Made by a program: the position numbers and the translations under genes. A DNA stretch of 63,028 nucleotides from Staphylococcus rostri (GTDB lineage Bacteria; Bacillota; Bacilli; Staphylococcales; Staphylococcaceae): contig NZ_PPRF01000047.1 in the NCBI RefSeq assembly GCF_002902145.1, forward strand, positions 1 through 63,028, read 5' to 3'. The notes under the pieces were generated by a model. The model saw nothing but the letters and a program-made list of their open reading frames with translations, searched no databases and had not been told where the DNA came from. This document shows, piece after piece, positions 7,709 through 17,851 of this stretch. Position 1 is the first letter of the stretch. Each line of letters opens with the position of its first letter.

Positions 7709-8812
7709 ATGAAAGCAACAGAACTGGCACAGATTGCACTGACTGAAGATTGTACAGGCGCAATCGCAAACCCTATTTATCTTTCAACTGCATACGCACA
7801 TCAAGGACTCGGTCAATCTACGGGTTATGACTATACACGAACGAAGAATCCAACGCGCAATGCGTTTGAAGAAGCCTTTGCAAAGCTGGAAGGTGGTATC
7901 TCGACGTTTGCGACAGCGAGTGGTATGGCGAGTATCCAACTCATTTGTAATCTATTCCAAACCGGAGATGAAATACTCGTCTCTTATGACTTATACGGTG
8001 GGACGTTTCGCTTATTCCAGTTTTACGAACAACAATATGGCATCAAGTTCAAATACGTTCATTTTGAAGATATTACGGAAGTGGCAGCGCATATTAACGC
8101 AAATACACGTGCATTCTTTATTGAACCGATTTCGAATCCGCTCATGATTGATATTGACCCAGCACCTTATTACATACTTGCCAAACAACATGACATTTTG
8201 ACGATTATTGACAACACGTTTTTAACACCGTATCTCTCTACACCTTTGAAAGATGGCGCGGATATCGTGCTACATTCGGCAACAAAATATATCGGTGGTC
8301 ATAACGACGTTTTAGCAGGCGTCGTAACGGTCAAAGATCCAGAACTTGCAGAACAGCTGAACATTTTGCATAACATGATTGGCGCAACACTTTCACCTTT
8401 CGATAGCTACCTGTTACAGCGTGGGTTAAAAACTTTACATTTACGTGTGGAACGCTCAGAAGAAAATGCCCAGCGACTAGCGCAACGTTGCCAAACACTT
8501 GATGGTATTGCAGAAGTACTTTATAGCGGTCGTACAGGTATGTTGAGCCTGCGATTACAACCTGATTATTCTGTTGGCGCATTACTCAAACATATCCAAG
8601 TGTGTCGCTTTGCTGAAAGTCTAGGTGGAACGGAAACATTTATCACGTTTCCTTACACACAAACACATGTCGATATGCCCGATGAAGAGAAAGACCAACG
8701 TGGTATCGACCAACATTTAATTCGCTTATCTATCGGCGTAGAAGCCTATGAAGATATTGAAAACGACTTAATTCAAGCCTTACAAAAATCAAGAGAGGAC
8801 GTGACGGTATGA
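7709..8812 (+). CDS. metI: Cystathionine gamma-synthase / O-acetylhomoserine thiolyase
   Basis: The 367-aa PLP enzyme of the Cys/Met metabolism family joins an activated homoserine to cysteine or sulfide. Key features are the phosphate-binding region ASGMASIQLI (70-79), the DNTF motif (168-171) and the internal aldimine lysine K193 in HSATKYIGG. AGGAGG lies 11 bases upstream of the ATG. It is the first gene of the operon downstream of the T-box; its 3' end overlaps the metC start by four bases. Together with metC it converts the product of MetX (39630-40595) to homocysteine. Confidence 0.95.
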   Translation: MKATELAQIALTEDCTGAIANPIYLSTAYAHQGLGQSTGYDYTRTKNPTRNAFEEAFAKLEGGISTFATASGMASIQLICNLFQTGDEILVSYDLYGGTFRLFQFYEQQYGIKFKYVHFEDITEVAAHINANTRAFFIEPISNPLMIDIDPAPYYILAKQHDILTIIDNTFLTPYLSTPLKDGADIVLHSATKYIGGHNDVLAGVVTVKDPELAEQLNILHNMIGATLSPFDSYLLQRGLKTLHLRVERSEENAQRLAQRCQTLDGIAEVLYSGRTGMLSLRLQPDYSVGALLKHIQVCRFAESLGGTETFITFPYTQTHVDMPDEEKDQRGIDQHLIRLSIGVEAYEDIENDLIQALQKSREDVTV

Positions 8813-9984
8813 GTTTAAAGAAACAAACACAATTAATTCATGATAGCCATCGTGAGCCAACGTATCAAAGTGCGAACCAACCGCTGTATTACTCATCAAC
8901 GTATCATCAGCAACAATTGGGTGGCGCAACGGCTTATGACTATGCAAGAAGTGGCAATCCAAACCGCGCGCATCTTGAAACAAAATTAGCACAACTTGAA
9001 AACGGCAAACATGGCTTTGCGTTTAATTCAGGTATCACAGCCATTACCGCTGTATTTCTAACATTACAAGCAGGTGATCACGTCATACTTCCTGATGATG
9101 TGTACGGTGGGACATTTCGCTTAACAGAACAGATTCTCGCTAAGTTTAATATCACGTTTACAACGGTGAATGCGGAAGACCCAAAAAATATCGAAAATGC
9201 GATTCAACCCAATACAGCATTAATTTATATTGAAACACCGTCCAATCCGTTATTCAAAATTACAAACATTCCAGCAGTCATCGACATTGCGCAACGTAAC
9301 CATATACGTGTTGCTGTCGACAATACGTTTATGACACCACTTGGTCAGCAGCCTTTAGACCTCGGTGCCGACATTGTGATTCACAGCGCAACCAAATTCT
9401 TAAGCGGTCATAGCGACGTCATTGCTGGCGCCGTCGTTACAAATGATGACGATATTGCAGACGCACTGTATCTCATTCAAAACGGCACGGGTACTGCGTT
9501 ATCCGTTTATGACAGTTGGACGCTAACCCAACACTTGAAAACATTAGCGGTACGTTTCAACCAATCTGTTGAAAGTGCTAAAAAAATAAATACATTCCTT
9601 GCACAACACCCTGCTGTCTCGGAAGTGTATTACCCAGGAAATAGTGACACGCATTTACGTCAAGCACATCATGGTGGTGCTGTTTTAGGTTTTCGCTTAG
9701 TTGATGAAACGAAAGCACAACAATTTGTGGATGCACTCAAGATTCCACTTGTATCCGTCAGCTTAGGCGGTGTGGAAACAATCGTGTCACATCCTAATAC
9801 CATGTCACACGCAGCCATTCCACAAGCAATACGTGAAGCACGCGGCATTACATTCGGCCTATTCCGCATTAGCGTCGGATTGGAAAATGTGGATGATCTC
9901 ATCTCAGACTTAGACAACGCACTAAAGGAGGTATACGATGAGTCGATTATTAAATACCCTCAAGCACAAAGTTCTAGTGGCTGA
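8809..9984 (+). CDS. metC: Cystathionine beta-lyase
   Basis: The 391-aa PLP enzyme splits cystathionine to homocysteine, pyruvate and ammonia. It is a paralogue of MetI, with the DNTFMTPL motif (171-178) and the PLP lysine K196 in HSATKFLSG. The MetC assignment rests on the position after metI in the staphylococcal metICFE operon; the fold alone does not separate beta-lyase from gamma-synthase. It overlaps metI by four bases and the next gene by 47 bases, so translation is probably coupled. Confidence 0.92.
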   Translation: MSLKKQTQLIHDSHREPTYQSANQPLYYSSTYHQQQLGGATAYDYARSGNPNRAHLETKLAQLENGKHGFAFNSGITAITAVFLTLQAGDHVILPDDVYGGTFRLTEQILAKFNITFTTVNAEDPKNIENAIQPNTALIYIETPSNPLFKITNIPAVIDIAQRNHIRVAVDNTFMTPLGQQPLDLGADIVIHSATKFLSGHSDVIAGAVVTNDDDIADALYLIQNGTGTALSVYDSWTLTQHLKTLAVRFNQSVESAKKINTFLAQHPAVSEVYYPGNSDTHLRQAHHGGAVLGFRLVDETKAQQFVDALKIPLVSVSLGGVETIVSHPNTMSHAAIPQAIREARGITFGLFRISVGLENVDDLISDLDNALKEVYDESIIKYPQAQSSSG

Positions 9985-11782
9985 TGGCGCGATGGGGACG
10001 ATTCTCTACTCTGATGGTTTAGATACGTGCCCTGAAGCCTACAATCTTACACACCCTGAAAAGGTAGAACATATTCACCGCTCATACATTGAAGCAGGTG
10101 CTGACATCATACAAACAAACACATACGGCGCCAATTTTGAGAAACTGAAACAATTTGGCTTGGAGCATAAAGTAAAAGCAATCCATGAAGCAGCTGTAGC
10201 TATCGCCAAACGCGCGGCTAACGAAGACACCTTTATTTTAGGTACAGTTGGTGGATTCCGAGGCGTCAAAAAAGGGGATTTGTCACTGTCAGCAATTTTA
10301 TATCATACAGAAATTCAAGTGGACACCTTAGTCACTGCTGGCGTCGACGGGCTCTTATTTGAAACGTATTACGACTTAGAAGAATTACTCAAAGTCATCA
10401 CTGCAACACGGGCACGTTTTAGCGATATTCCAATCGTTGCACAGTTGACCGCTTCAAACACCAACTATCTAATCGACGGCACAGAGATTAATGATGCATT
10501 ACAACAAGTGACGGCAGCTGGTGCTAACATTGTTGGACTCAACTGTCATCACGGACCAATGCATATGAAGAATTCCTTCAGTCATATCGCTTTACCAGAC
10601 AAGGCATATCTATCTTGTTATCCGAATGCCAGCCTGCTAGACATTGATAACGACACATTTAAATATAGCAACAACGCACAATATTTTGGCGATACTGCCG
10701 AGCAGCTCATTCAAGAAGGGGTACGTCTTATCGGTGGCTGTTGCGGTACGACACCGGAACACATTCGACATATTAAAGCATCCGTAGCATCACTCAAACC
10801 AATTACGGAGAAGAAAGTCATTCCGATTCATAAGCAACGAGAGAAGAGAAAACAAGGGACTCAACGCCTTACATTGTCAGAGCGTGTGCGTCAACGACCA
10901 ACCATTATCGTCGAACTCGACACACCAAAACACTTAGACACAACACGGTTCTTCGACAACATCAAAGCACTTGATGATGCACAAATCGATGCAGTTACAC
11001 TGGCAGACAATTCTTTAGCGACGGTACGTGTCTCAAATATTGCAGCCGCAAGTCTCATCAAACAGCGCTTTAACATTGAACCACTCGTACACATTACATG
11101 TCGCGATCGTAACTTAATCGGCTTACAGTCACATTTACTTGGTCTATCGTTACTCGGTATTCATGAAATATTAGCGATTACCGGCGACCCTTCGAAAGTC
11201 GGACACCTGCCCGGCGCGACCAATGTATACGATGTGAACTCGAAAGGCTTAACAGAATTGGCACTGCGCTTTAACAAAGGGATTAACACGGACGGCGATG
11301 CGCTAAAGACAGAAACACACTTTAACATCGCGGGTGGATTCGATCCACACGTTCGTAACATCAAAGCCGCTGTACGCAAAATGGAAACAAAAATCGAAAG
11401 CGGCATGCATTATTTCATTACACAACCCGTTTTTACAAAGGAGAAAATAACAGAAATTTATGAAGCAACCAAACATCTAGATGTACCCATTTTCATTGGC
11501 ATTATGCCGATTACCAGCTACAAAAACGCCTTGTGCCTACATAACGAGGTACCCGGCATTAAGATGTCTGAAGAGGTACTCGCACAATTTGAGGCAGTGG
11601 CTGATGACAAAGAAGCCACTTACGAACTTAGCCTATCGCTGTGTAAGTCACTGATTGATCACGTCCATCACTATTTCAATGGACTGTATCTCATCACACC
11701 ATTCGAGCGGGTCGACTACTCGCTAGAACTCGCAGCATATTCAAAATCTATTACGGACCATAATCAGGAGGTTATATTATGA
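9938..11782 (+). CDS. metF: Bifunctional homocysteine S-methyltransferase / methylenetetrahydrofolate reductase
   Basis: The 614-aa protein is a natural two-domain fusion. Residues 1-290 are a Pfam S-methyl_trans barrel (VADGAMGT near 14-21) with the zinc ligands C203 (GLNCHHG) and C268/C269 ([11 protein letters not shown]). Residues about 315-605 are an FAD-dependent methylenetetrahydrofolate reductase ([20 protein letters not shown]). The reductase part makes 5-methyl-THF, the methyl donor for MetE. The first domain can methylate homocysteine from another donor, in related proteins S-methylmethionine-like. AAAGGAGG precedes ATG 9938 inside metC. The end overlaps metE by four bases. Confidence 0.93.
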   Translation: MSRLLNTLKHKVLVADGAMGTILYSDGLDTCPEAYNLTHPEKVEHIHRSYIEAGADIIQTNTYGANFEKLKQFGLEHKVKAIHEAAVAIAKRAANEDTFILGTVGGFRGVKKGDLSLSAILYHTEIQVDTLVTAGVDGLLFETYYDLEELLKVITATRARFSDIPIVAQLTASNTNYLIDGTEINDALQQVTAAGANIVGLNCHHGPMHMKNSFSHIALPDKAYLSCYPNASLLDIDNDTFKYSNNAQYFGDTAEQLIQEGVRLIGGCCGTTPEHIRHIKASVASLKPITEKKVIPIHKQREKRKQGTQRLTLSERVRQRPTIIVELDTPKHLDTTRFFDNIKALDDAQIDAVTLADNSLATVRVSNIAAASLIKQRFNIEPLVHITCRDRNLIGLQSHLLGLSLLGIHEILAITGDPSKVGHLPGATNVYDVNSKGLTELALRFNKGINTDGDALKTETHFNIAGGFDPHVRNIKAAVRKMETKIESGMHYFITQPVFTKEKITEIYEATKHLDVPIFIGIMPITSYKNALCLHNEVPGIKMSEEVLAQFEAVADDKEATYELSLSLCKSLIDHVHHYFNGLYLITPFERVDYSLELAAYSKSITDHNQEVIL

Positions 11783-14004
11783 CAATTAAAACAACAAACT
11801 TAGGATTCCCAAGACTTGGACGCAAACGTGAATGGAAAAAAGCTATTGAAGGATACTGGAACGGCAAAATCAACAAAGAAGAACTCGACGATACATTACA
11901 AAACTTGCATCGTGAAAACTTATTATTACAAAAACATCATCAACTCGATAGTGTACCTGTGGGCGACTTCTCACTTTACGATCACATCTTGGATACATCA
12001 TTACTATTCAACATTATTCCTGAACGCTTTCAAGGGCGCGAAGTAGATGACGACTTATTATTCGACATTGCTCGTGGTAACAAGGAACACGTTGCCAGCG
12101 CATTAATTAAATGGTTCAACACGAACTACCACTACATCGTACCTGAATGGAACAATGTCACACCGAAAGTCAGCAAAAACACATTATTGGAACGTTTCAA
12201 TTATGCGAAATCACTCAACATTCCTGCACATCCAGTGATTGTTGGACCAATTACTTTCGTTGCACTCTCAAAAGGTGGCGAACAGTCATTTGAAGACAAA
12301 GTGCGTACATTATTACCACTTTATATCGAAGTGTTCGAATCACTCGTTCAAGCAGGCGCAGAACTAATTCAAGTAGACGAACCAATTTTAGCAACAGACC
12401 AAGGTACAGAACTTGAAGCAATTACACAAAGTGCTTATGAAGCTTTTGCGGATGCAGAACTGGGTGGCAAATTAATTATCCAAACATACTTTGAACGTGC
12501 AAATGTGAAGTTTTTAAGCAGCTTACCAGTTAAAGGGCTCGGCTTAGACTTTGTACACGACCGCGGCCATAACTTGGAACAACTTGAAAATGGTGACTTT
12601 GACCGTACGAAAACATTATTTGCGGGTATTATCGACGGACGTAACGTATGGGCTGCTGATATTGAAGCGAAAAAAGCTTTAATTGAGACACTCACACAAT
12701 ACACAGATGACCTTTACATCAACCCATCATCATCATTATTACACGTGCCAGTATCATTGGACGATGAAACACTAGACGCAGATATTCGTGATGGCTTGAG
12801 CTTTGCGACTGAAAAGTTAAATGAATTAGACGCTTTAAAACGCTTATTCAACAAAGACGATGCGACGAAATATAACGCATTAGCTGAACAATATGCACGT
12901 TTCCAACAACAAGATTTCAAAAACTTAGACTATGACTTTGATAGCGTACGTTCACAACGTGCTTCAGTATTTGCAGAACGTAAAGTTGCACAACAAGAAC
13001 GCCTTAACTTACCTGACTTACCAACAACAACAATCGGTTCATTCCCACAATCACCAGAAGTACGTAAATATCGTGCAGATTGGAAAAACAACCGTATTTC
13101 AGATGAGGCGTATGAAACATTCTTAAAAAATGAAATTAAACGTTGGATTGAAATTCAAGAAGAGATTGGCTTAGACGTCCTGGTACATGGCGAATTTGAA
13201 CGTAACGACATGGTCGAATTCTTTGGCGAAAAGTTACAAGGCTTCCTCGTAACAAAATTCGGCTGGGTACAATCATACGGCTCACGAGCAGTGAAGCCAC
13301 CAATCATCTATGGCGATGTGAAATGGACAGCACCATTAACAGTGGCAGAAACAGTCTACGCGCAAAGCCTAACAGACAAGCCGGTCAAAGGTATGCTGAC
13401 AGGTCCAGTCACAATCTTGAACTGGTCATTTGAACGCGTTGATATTCCACGTGAAACGGTACAAAACCAAATTGCGTTGGCGATTAATGAAGAAGTGTTA
13501 GCACTTGAAGCTGCAGGTATTAAAGTCATTCAAGTAGACGAACCTGCATTACGTGAAGGCTTACCGCTTCGTAAAGCTTATCATGAAGACTACTTACGCA
13601 ACGCCGTGCATAGTTTCAAACTTGCGACATCATCTGTCGCGGATCAAACACAAATTCATACGCATATGTGCTATTCACAGTTCGGTCAGATCATCCATGC
13701 CATCCACGAACTTGACGCCGATGTTATCTCAATTGAAACATCTCGTAGCCATGGAGACTTGATTCAGGACTTTGAAAACATCAATTACGACCTTGGTATC
13801 GGACTAGGTGTTTATGATATTCACAGCCCACGTATCCCGACAGAAGAAGAAGTGACAACAGCGATCAACCGTGCCCTACAACAAATCGACCGCTCACTCT
13901 TCTGGGTGAATCCAGACTGCGGATTAAAAACACGTAAAGAAGATGAAGTGAAAGCCGCACTCACAGTACTCGTAGATAGCGCGCAAAAACTACGCCAAGG
14001 TTAA
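11779..14004 (+). CDS. metE: Cobalamin-independent methionine synthase
   Basis: The 741-aa protein has the normal MetE length and both half-barrels. The N-terminal half starts [18 protein letters not shown]. The C-terminal half has [15 protein letters not shown] and the zinc ligands in HMCYSQF and NPDCGLKTR. It transfers the methyl group of 5-methyl-THF to homocysteine, the last step of methionine synthesis. It is the last gene of the T-box-controlled operon, with AGGAGG upstream. A hairpin follows at 14034-14066. A parS-like 16-mer lies within the coding sequence at 13443-13458. Confidence 0.97.
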   Translation: MTIKTTNLGFPRLGRKREWKKAIEGYWNGKINKEELDDTLQNLHRENLLLQKHHQLDSVPVGDFSLYDHILDTSLLFNIIPERFQGREVDDDLLFDIARGNKEHVASALIKWFNTNYHYIVPEWNNVTPKVSKNTLLERFNYAKSLNIPAHPVIVGPITFVALSKGGEQSFEDKVRTLLPLYIEVFESLVQAGAELIQVDEPILATDQGTELEAITQSAYEAFADAELGGKLIIQTYFERANVKFLSSLPVKGLGLDFVHDRGHNLEQLENGDFDRTKTLFAGIIDGRNVWAADIEAKKALIETLTQYTDDLYINPSSSLLHVPVSLDDETLDADIRDGLSFATEKLNELDALKRLFNKDDATKYNALAEQYARFQQQDFKNLDYDFDSVRSQRASVFAERKVAQQERLNLPDLPTTTIGSFPQSPEVRKYRADWKNNRISDEAYETFLKNEIKRWIEIQEEIGLDVLVHGEFERNDMVEFFGEKLQGFLVTKFGWVQSYGSRAVKPPIIYGDVKWTAPLTVAETVYAQSLTDKPVKGMLTGPVTILNWSFERVDIPRETVQNQIALAINEEVLALEAAGIKVIQVDEPALREGLPLRKAYHEDYLRNAVHSFKLATSSVADQTQIHTHMCYSQFGQIIHAIHELDADVISIETSRSHGDLIQDFENINYDLGIGLGVYDIHSPRIPTEEEVTTAINRALQQIDRSLFWVNPDCGLKTRKEDEVKAALTVLVDSAQKLRQG
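13443..13458 (+). promoter_or_regulatory. Candidate parS site inside metE
   Basis: The 16-mer TATTCCACGTGAAACG matches the ParB site TGTTNCACGTGAAACA at 14 of 16 positions, including the whole core TTCCACGTGAAAC. It lies about 11 kb from dnaA, within the usual parS zone. Confidence 0.5.
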
Positions 14005-14033
14005 ACATCATAAGGCAGGCGTATCTGCTTGGT

Positions 14034-14066
14034 GGTGGGACCGTGCCCCCATTTCGTTGTCCCACC
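14034..14066. terminator. GTGGGAC/GTCCCAC hairpin after metE
   Basis: GGTGGGAC (14034-14041) pairs with GTCCCACC (14059-14066). There is no strong T run directly after it. It may be the met operon terminator and a member of the GGGAC-type repeat family. Confidence 0.5.
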
Positions 14067-14156
14067 TTCCCAATTATTTTGCTTATGTAGATTAGAAAAT
14101 TGTTAGAAGTGACTTTGAACCCTTAACACATAACCCCACCATCACTTCTATCATGT

Positions 14157-14310
14157 GGCTGGGACACAATAAATTTAAGTACTGGGAAGCCGATAAACGG
14201 TGTACCAAAAGCAGGATTTTCGGCAGAACTGCCACGATTTCGTCAAAATCAAAAAGTAATTTTGCTCATCGTTCGGTTCTGCTCAAATCCTAAACGCTTT
14301 TGTCCCAACC
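14157..14310. repeat. 154-bp dispersed intergenic repeat, copy 1
   Basis: The element starts GGCTGGGACA and ends TGTCCCAACC, giving imperfect terminal inverted repeats. It has no coding capacity. A second copy of the same length lies at 47493-47646; long internal stretches such as CCGATAAACGGTGT and CTCATCGTTCGGTTCTGCTC are identical. It fills much of the 436-base gap between metE and the cyclase gene. Confidence 0.85.
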
Positions 14311-14327
14311 TCCCTGGCAAGGCTGAT

Positions 14328-14357
14328 TAGGTGTGGAAAAGCTGATTTCCACGCCTA
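14328..14357. terminator. Hairpin before the cyclase gene
   Basis: TAGGTGTGGAAA (14328-14339) pairs with TTTCCACGCCTA (14346-14357). It follows a 16-base segment, GGCAAGGCTGATTAGG (14316-14331), that recurs almost unchanged at 23341-23356. Confidence 0.5.
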
Positions 14358-14440
14358 GCAGCTACTACATATCAAAATTAAAAGGAATGCCCACATGCTT
14401 TATTGTCGCTAATGCACGCTGATTAAAGGAGGTTTTGCCT

Positions 14441-15184
14441 ATGACACATCCACTTTGGACACAATTGCAAACATTAAAATCAACACGTTGGATCGACTTA
14501 ACACATACCTTCAATGCGGACTCTCCCCATTTCTCAGCATTTGAAGGTGCCCAAATTGACACACCCTTTACCGTTGAGAAGGACGGCTTTTTCGTCCAAC
14601 AATGGTCATTCGTAACACAGTATGGCACACACATTGATGCCCCCATCCACTTTGTTGCGAATCAACGTTACTTGCACGAACTCGAATTGCAAGAACTCGT
14701 CTTACCATTGATCGTCTTGGACTATTCGGCAGACGTCGCGAAGAACCCTGACTTCCGTCTGACACGTGACCATATCGAACAATGGGAAGCAACACACGGC
14801 GCAATTGAACCGGATACGTTTGTCGCGTTCCGTAGTGACTGGTCGAAACGTTGGCCAGATCACGAAGCATTCGAGAACAAAGATGCTGACGGTCAACAAC
14901 ACCTGCCTGGCTGGTCACTCGATGCCTTACAATATCTGCTGGAGGAACGACACGTGAAGGCAATCGGTCACGAAACTTTCGATACCGATGCCTCTGTCGA
15001 TATCGCCAAACACGGAGATATCATTGGCGAACGCTATGTCCTAGGTCAAGACCGCTATCAAATCGAACTCTTGACCAACTTGGATCAGTTGCCGACACGT
15101 GGCGCGATCATTTTTAACATTGCGCCTAAACCGGACCATGCCCCCGGTTTCCCTGTTAGAAGTTTCGCCCTTGCCCCACGTTAA
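14441..15184 (+). CDS. Cyclase family protein (kynurenine-formamidase-like metal hydrolase)
   Basis: The 247-aa product belongs to the Pfam Cyclase family. The metal-binding motif HxGTHxDAPxH appears as YGTHIDAPIH (61-70), and a downstream GHETFDTDAS segment supplies other conserved residues. Members hydrolyse amide or ester bonds, for example N-formylkynurenine, but no kynurenine-pathway genes are nearby, so the substrate is open. The ATG at 14441 has AAAGGAGG eight bases upstream; a TTG at 14435 is too close to it. It appears to be a single gene with a bidirectional terminator shared with the EamA gene. Confidence 0.85.
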   Translation: MTHPLWTQLQTLKSTRWIDLTHTFNADSPHFSAFEGAQIDTPFTVEKDGFFVQQWSFVTQYGTHIDAPIHFVANQRYLHELELQELVLPLIVLDYSADVAKNPDFRLTRDHIEQWEATHGAIEPDTFVAFRSDWSKRWPDHEAFENKDADGQQHLPGWSLDALQYLLEERHVKAIGHETFDTDASVDIAKHGDIIGERYVLGQDRYQIELLTNLDQLPTRGAIIFNIAPKPDHAPGFPVRSFALAPR

Positions 15185-15187
15185 ATC

Positions 15188-15226
15188 AAAAACTCAGGTA
15201 CATTCCCTTCATGTACCTGGGTTTTT
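15188..15226. terminator. Bidirectional terminator between cyclase and EamA genes
   Basis: AAAAACTCAGGTACA (15188-15202) pairs with TGTACCTGGGTTTTT (15212-15226), flanked by A and T runs. Confidence 0.9.
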
Positions 15227-15228
15227 GC

Positions 15229-16104
15229 TTATTTGTCATGAAGTACTGTAATACCAACACCTATTAATGTCACAAGTCCACCGATAATTGCGAAGATAGT
15301 AGGAATTTCACCCAGCATTAAATAAGCGAATACAAGTGATACAACGGGTGTCAGGTAAAGTGAAATAGTCGCATCAGACACGCCCACTTTTTGAATCGTA
15401 TATGCCAATGCAAGATAAGGAATGACTGTGGGTCCTATCGCTAAATAGAGCACTGCTAAAACCGTGTGCACATGCGCGGTTTGTAAGTCATGAAGACTGC
15501 CCGGTAGCCATACTAACATTGCTAATACACCAGCAAACATCGTATACACCGTTAGTGACATAAAACCGTACTTTTCGAGTAAAGGCTGCTGAAATGAAAA
15601 ATAAATACTTTCGCCAAATGACGCGAGTAAAATCAGTATGATGCCTATAAGATATGCCTTTAACTGTTCGCTGTCTCCTAACGAAATCAGTGCAATCCCC
15701 GAAAATGCGATAATAGATCCTAACCAAGCAAATTTTGAAAAAGTGGCCTGTAAAAAAGTAGTTGCCAATAGTGCCGAGAAAATAGGCGTTGTTGATACAA
15801 GCAAACTCGCAATGCCAGCACTCACGTAGTATTCACCGATACTCAATGCTGTATGATAAACCGCAAAACCACAAATCCCTAATAACATAAGCAATGGTAC
15901 ATCTCGAATATCTGGCAGTGGCACTCTTTTGATAGCACCGATTAACAGCAATATGACGCTTGCGATAACCAATCGTAATGCTGATAAATGTGTCGCTTGA
16001 AAATCTTGTAATGCGAGTTTGATAAATGGAAAGGCGGACCCCCACAAAATAATGGTTACCGCAAAAGCCCCGTAGATAGATATGTAATCTTGACGCCTAT
16101 TCAT
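15229..16104 (-). CDS. EamA/DMT-family permease, 10 TM
   Basis: The 291-aa membrane protein contains two EamA repeats with about ten hydrophobic helices (AVTIILWGSAFPFIKLAL near the start, AIGPTVIPYLALAYTIQKVG in the second half). Drug/metabolite transporters of this type export amino acids or other metabolites. The ATG at 16104 is preferred, with GAAGGGCGTGG upstream; an ATG at 16125 lacks a ribosome binding site. It is divergent from the MocR-type regulator at 16212, a common pairing in which the regulator controls the transporter. Substrate unknown. Confidence 0.88.
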   Translation of the reverse strand: MNRRQDYISIYGAFAVTIILWGSAFPFIKLALQDFQATHLSALRLVIASVILLLIGAIKRVPLPDIRDVPLLMLLGICGFAVYHTALSIGEYYVSAGIASLLVSTTPIFSALLATTFLQATFSKFAWLGSIIAFSGIALISLGDSEQLKAYLIGIILILLASFGESIYFSFQQPLLEKYGFMSLTVYTMFAGVLAMLVWLPGSLHDLQTAHVHTVLAVLYLAIGPTVIPYLALAYTIQKVGVSDATISLYLTPVVSLVFAYLMLGEIPTIFAIIGGLVTLIGVGITVLHDK

Positions 16105-16211
16105 CAATACGACCACGCCCTTCATTTAGTATGTTCTCATCTTAATGAAGGTGTTCTATAATAAGTACAACCAATCAACTAGAAATTGACCCAACCATTT
16201 TCAAGGATGTG

Positions 16212-17606
16212 ATGCGTATCAAATACAAGCAAATTGCGACATATATTCGCAACAAAATTATCAACGGGGATTGGTTTTACGGTATGAAAATCCCTTCCCA
16301 TCGTCAATTAGCCAAGCAGTTCGATGTCAATAGAGTCACCATTATCAAAAGTATAGAGGTACTAGAAGCTGAGGGGTTTATTTATACGAAACAAGGAAGC
16401 GGTACATATGTCAACGATTATCTTAACGAGGACTTTATCGCGCAAAAATGGTCTGAAATGATGGACTGGTCATGGACTACAAGAAGTCACTACACGGTGC
16501 AGCTCATTAATAAATTAGAAACGGATTCAACGTACATTCATCTCAGCAAAGGAGAACTTGGCAAAGACTTGATTCCACATATCGCATTAAAGAACGCCAT
16601 GACGAACGTATCCAACTATATCGGCGACCTATCATTCGGTTACAACAATGGCTATGGCTACACTAAGTTAAGAGCACTCATTGCCAAACGTTTACGTCAA
16701 AAGGGGATTTCTATTACAGAAAATCATATACTTATCACGTCAGGTGCATTACATGCCATTCAACTGTTAACAACGGGATTCTTGAGTCGTCATACGCTGA
16801 TTTTTTCCAATACACCTTCCTACATCGACTCTACACATATTTTTGATACGCTCAACAACAAGCATATTCACATACCGTATCAAGACTTTCACAACTTCCA
16901 GAACATTGCTGATCGCATGCCGAGTCATCAAGATAAAGCGCTATATATCGAACCAACATTCAACAACCCAACAGGTCAATCTCTATCACAAGCAACGAAA
17001 GAAAGCATTCTCAAGTACAGTCAATTACACCATATGCCTATTATTGAAGATGACATTTATCAAGATATTTGGTTCGACCAACACCCCGGTCCATCGATGA
17101 AAGCCATGGATCAACACGGCAATGTGATTCATGTAAGTAGCTTTTCAAAATCCATTGCCCCCGCCCTACGCATCGGCTGGATTATCGCATCAGAAAAAGT
17201 GATTGAACAGTTAGCCGATATCCGTATGCAAAGTGATTACGGTTCAAGTATCCTATCTCAAATGGTCGTCTATGAAATGCTTCAAAGTGGAGATTATGAC
17301 CATCATATACAAAAACTTCGGGTCGTCTTAAAAACTAAGCGTGACGCGATGTTGCAGCTTTTAGAGCAGCATTATACGGACATTGCGACATGGCAAGTAC
17401 CACAAGGCGGTTTCTTTATTTGGTTAACCTTTACAAAAAACGTAGATATTAAACGCCTGTTCTCAAATTTGATTGATAAGGAAAAGATTCTCATCAATCC
17501 TGGCTTTATTTATGGTAGTACAGAAAACACGATACGTCTTTCTTACGCTTATGAAAGCATTGAAAACTTCACACTTGCATTAGAAAAAATGCGTCAATAC
17601 TTGTAA
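16212..17606 (+). CDS. MocR-type transcriptional regulator (GntR HTH + aminotransferase-like domain)
   Basis: The 464-aa protein has a GntR winged helix in residues 1-75 (KIPSHRQLAKQFDVNRVTIIK, GSGTYV). A fold-type-I aminotransferase-like domain follows, with the PLP lysine in SSFSKSIAPALRIGW near residue 305 and NNPTGQSL before it. Such proteins use PLP or an amino-acid adduct as effector, for example PdxR and GabR. No pdxST or gab genes are adjacent; the divergent EamA permease is the likely target. ATG 16212 is preceded by AAGGA; a GTG one codon upstream is possible. TATAAT is seen at 16157-16162 but lacks a good -35. Confidence 0.92.
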   Translation: MRIKYKQIATYIRNKIINGDWFYGMKIPSHRQLAKQFDVNRVTIIKSIEVLEAEGFIYTKQGSGTYVNDYLNEDFIAQKWSEMMDWSWTTRSHYTVQLINKLETDSTYIHLSKGELGKDLIPHIALKNAMTNVSNYIGDLSFGYNNGYGYTKLRALIAKRLRQKGISITENHILITSGALHAIQLLTTGFLSRHTLIFSNTPSYIDSTHIFDTLNNKHIHIPYQDFHNFQNIADRMPSHQDKALYIEPTFNNPTGQSLSQATKESILKYSQLHHMPIIEDDIYQDIWFDQHPGPSMKAMDQHGNVIHVSSFSKSIAPALRIGWIIASEKVIEQLADIRMQSDYGSSILSQMVVYEMLQSGDYDHHIQKLRVVLKTKRDAMLQLLEQHYTDIATWQVPQGGFFIWLTFTKNVDIKRLFSNLIDKEKILINPGFIYGSTENTIRLSYAYESIENFTLALEKMRQYL

Positions 17607-17611
17607 CAAAA

Positions 17612-17668
17612 AATAGGACGTGGTATTGAAATCTGATTTAAAAAGATTTCATTGTACCACGCCCTATT
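17612..17668. terminator. Long terminator hairpin after the MocR gene
   Basis: AATAGGACGTGGTATTGAAATCT and its near-complement at 17644-17668 form a stem of over 20 bp with few mismatches. It lies between convergent genes. Confidence 0.8.
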
Positions 17669-17678
17669 CTTACATTTA

Positions 17679-17849
17679 TTAAGGTTTTGAGAAGTTCATC
17701 ATATTGTGCAGTGCTTCATCAAAATTAAACTGTGTCGCTACTTTAACCTTTCCACCCATATCCCCTTTAAAAAATAAGACTTCCCGCAACTGTAAATTGA
17801 TTAAAAAACGGGCAGCACGACCATTCATCAATGGGTACTGTCCGTTCAT
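17679..17849 (-). CDS. Candidate small protein downstream of noc, 56 aa
   Basis: An open frame of 56 codons starts at an ATG two bases after the noc stop and ends just before the MocR terminator. The product begins MNGQYPLMNGRAARFLINLQ and ends MNFSKP. It has no membrane segment and I recognise no family. There is no clear Shine-Dalgarno sequence, so it would rely on coupling to noc. Its closeness to noc and its ending exactly at the terminator support a real gene; its size and lack of homologue evidence speak against. Confidence 0.4.
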   Translation of the reverse strand: MNGQYPLMNGRAARFLINLQLREVLFFKGDMGGKVKVATQFNFDEALHNMMNFSKP

Positions 17850-17851
17850 AC

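Noticed and set aside
14568..14963. 131-aa minus-strand frame opposite the cyclase gene
   Set aside because: Shadow of a conserved coding sequence; arginine-rich composition typical of antisense frames and no start site.
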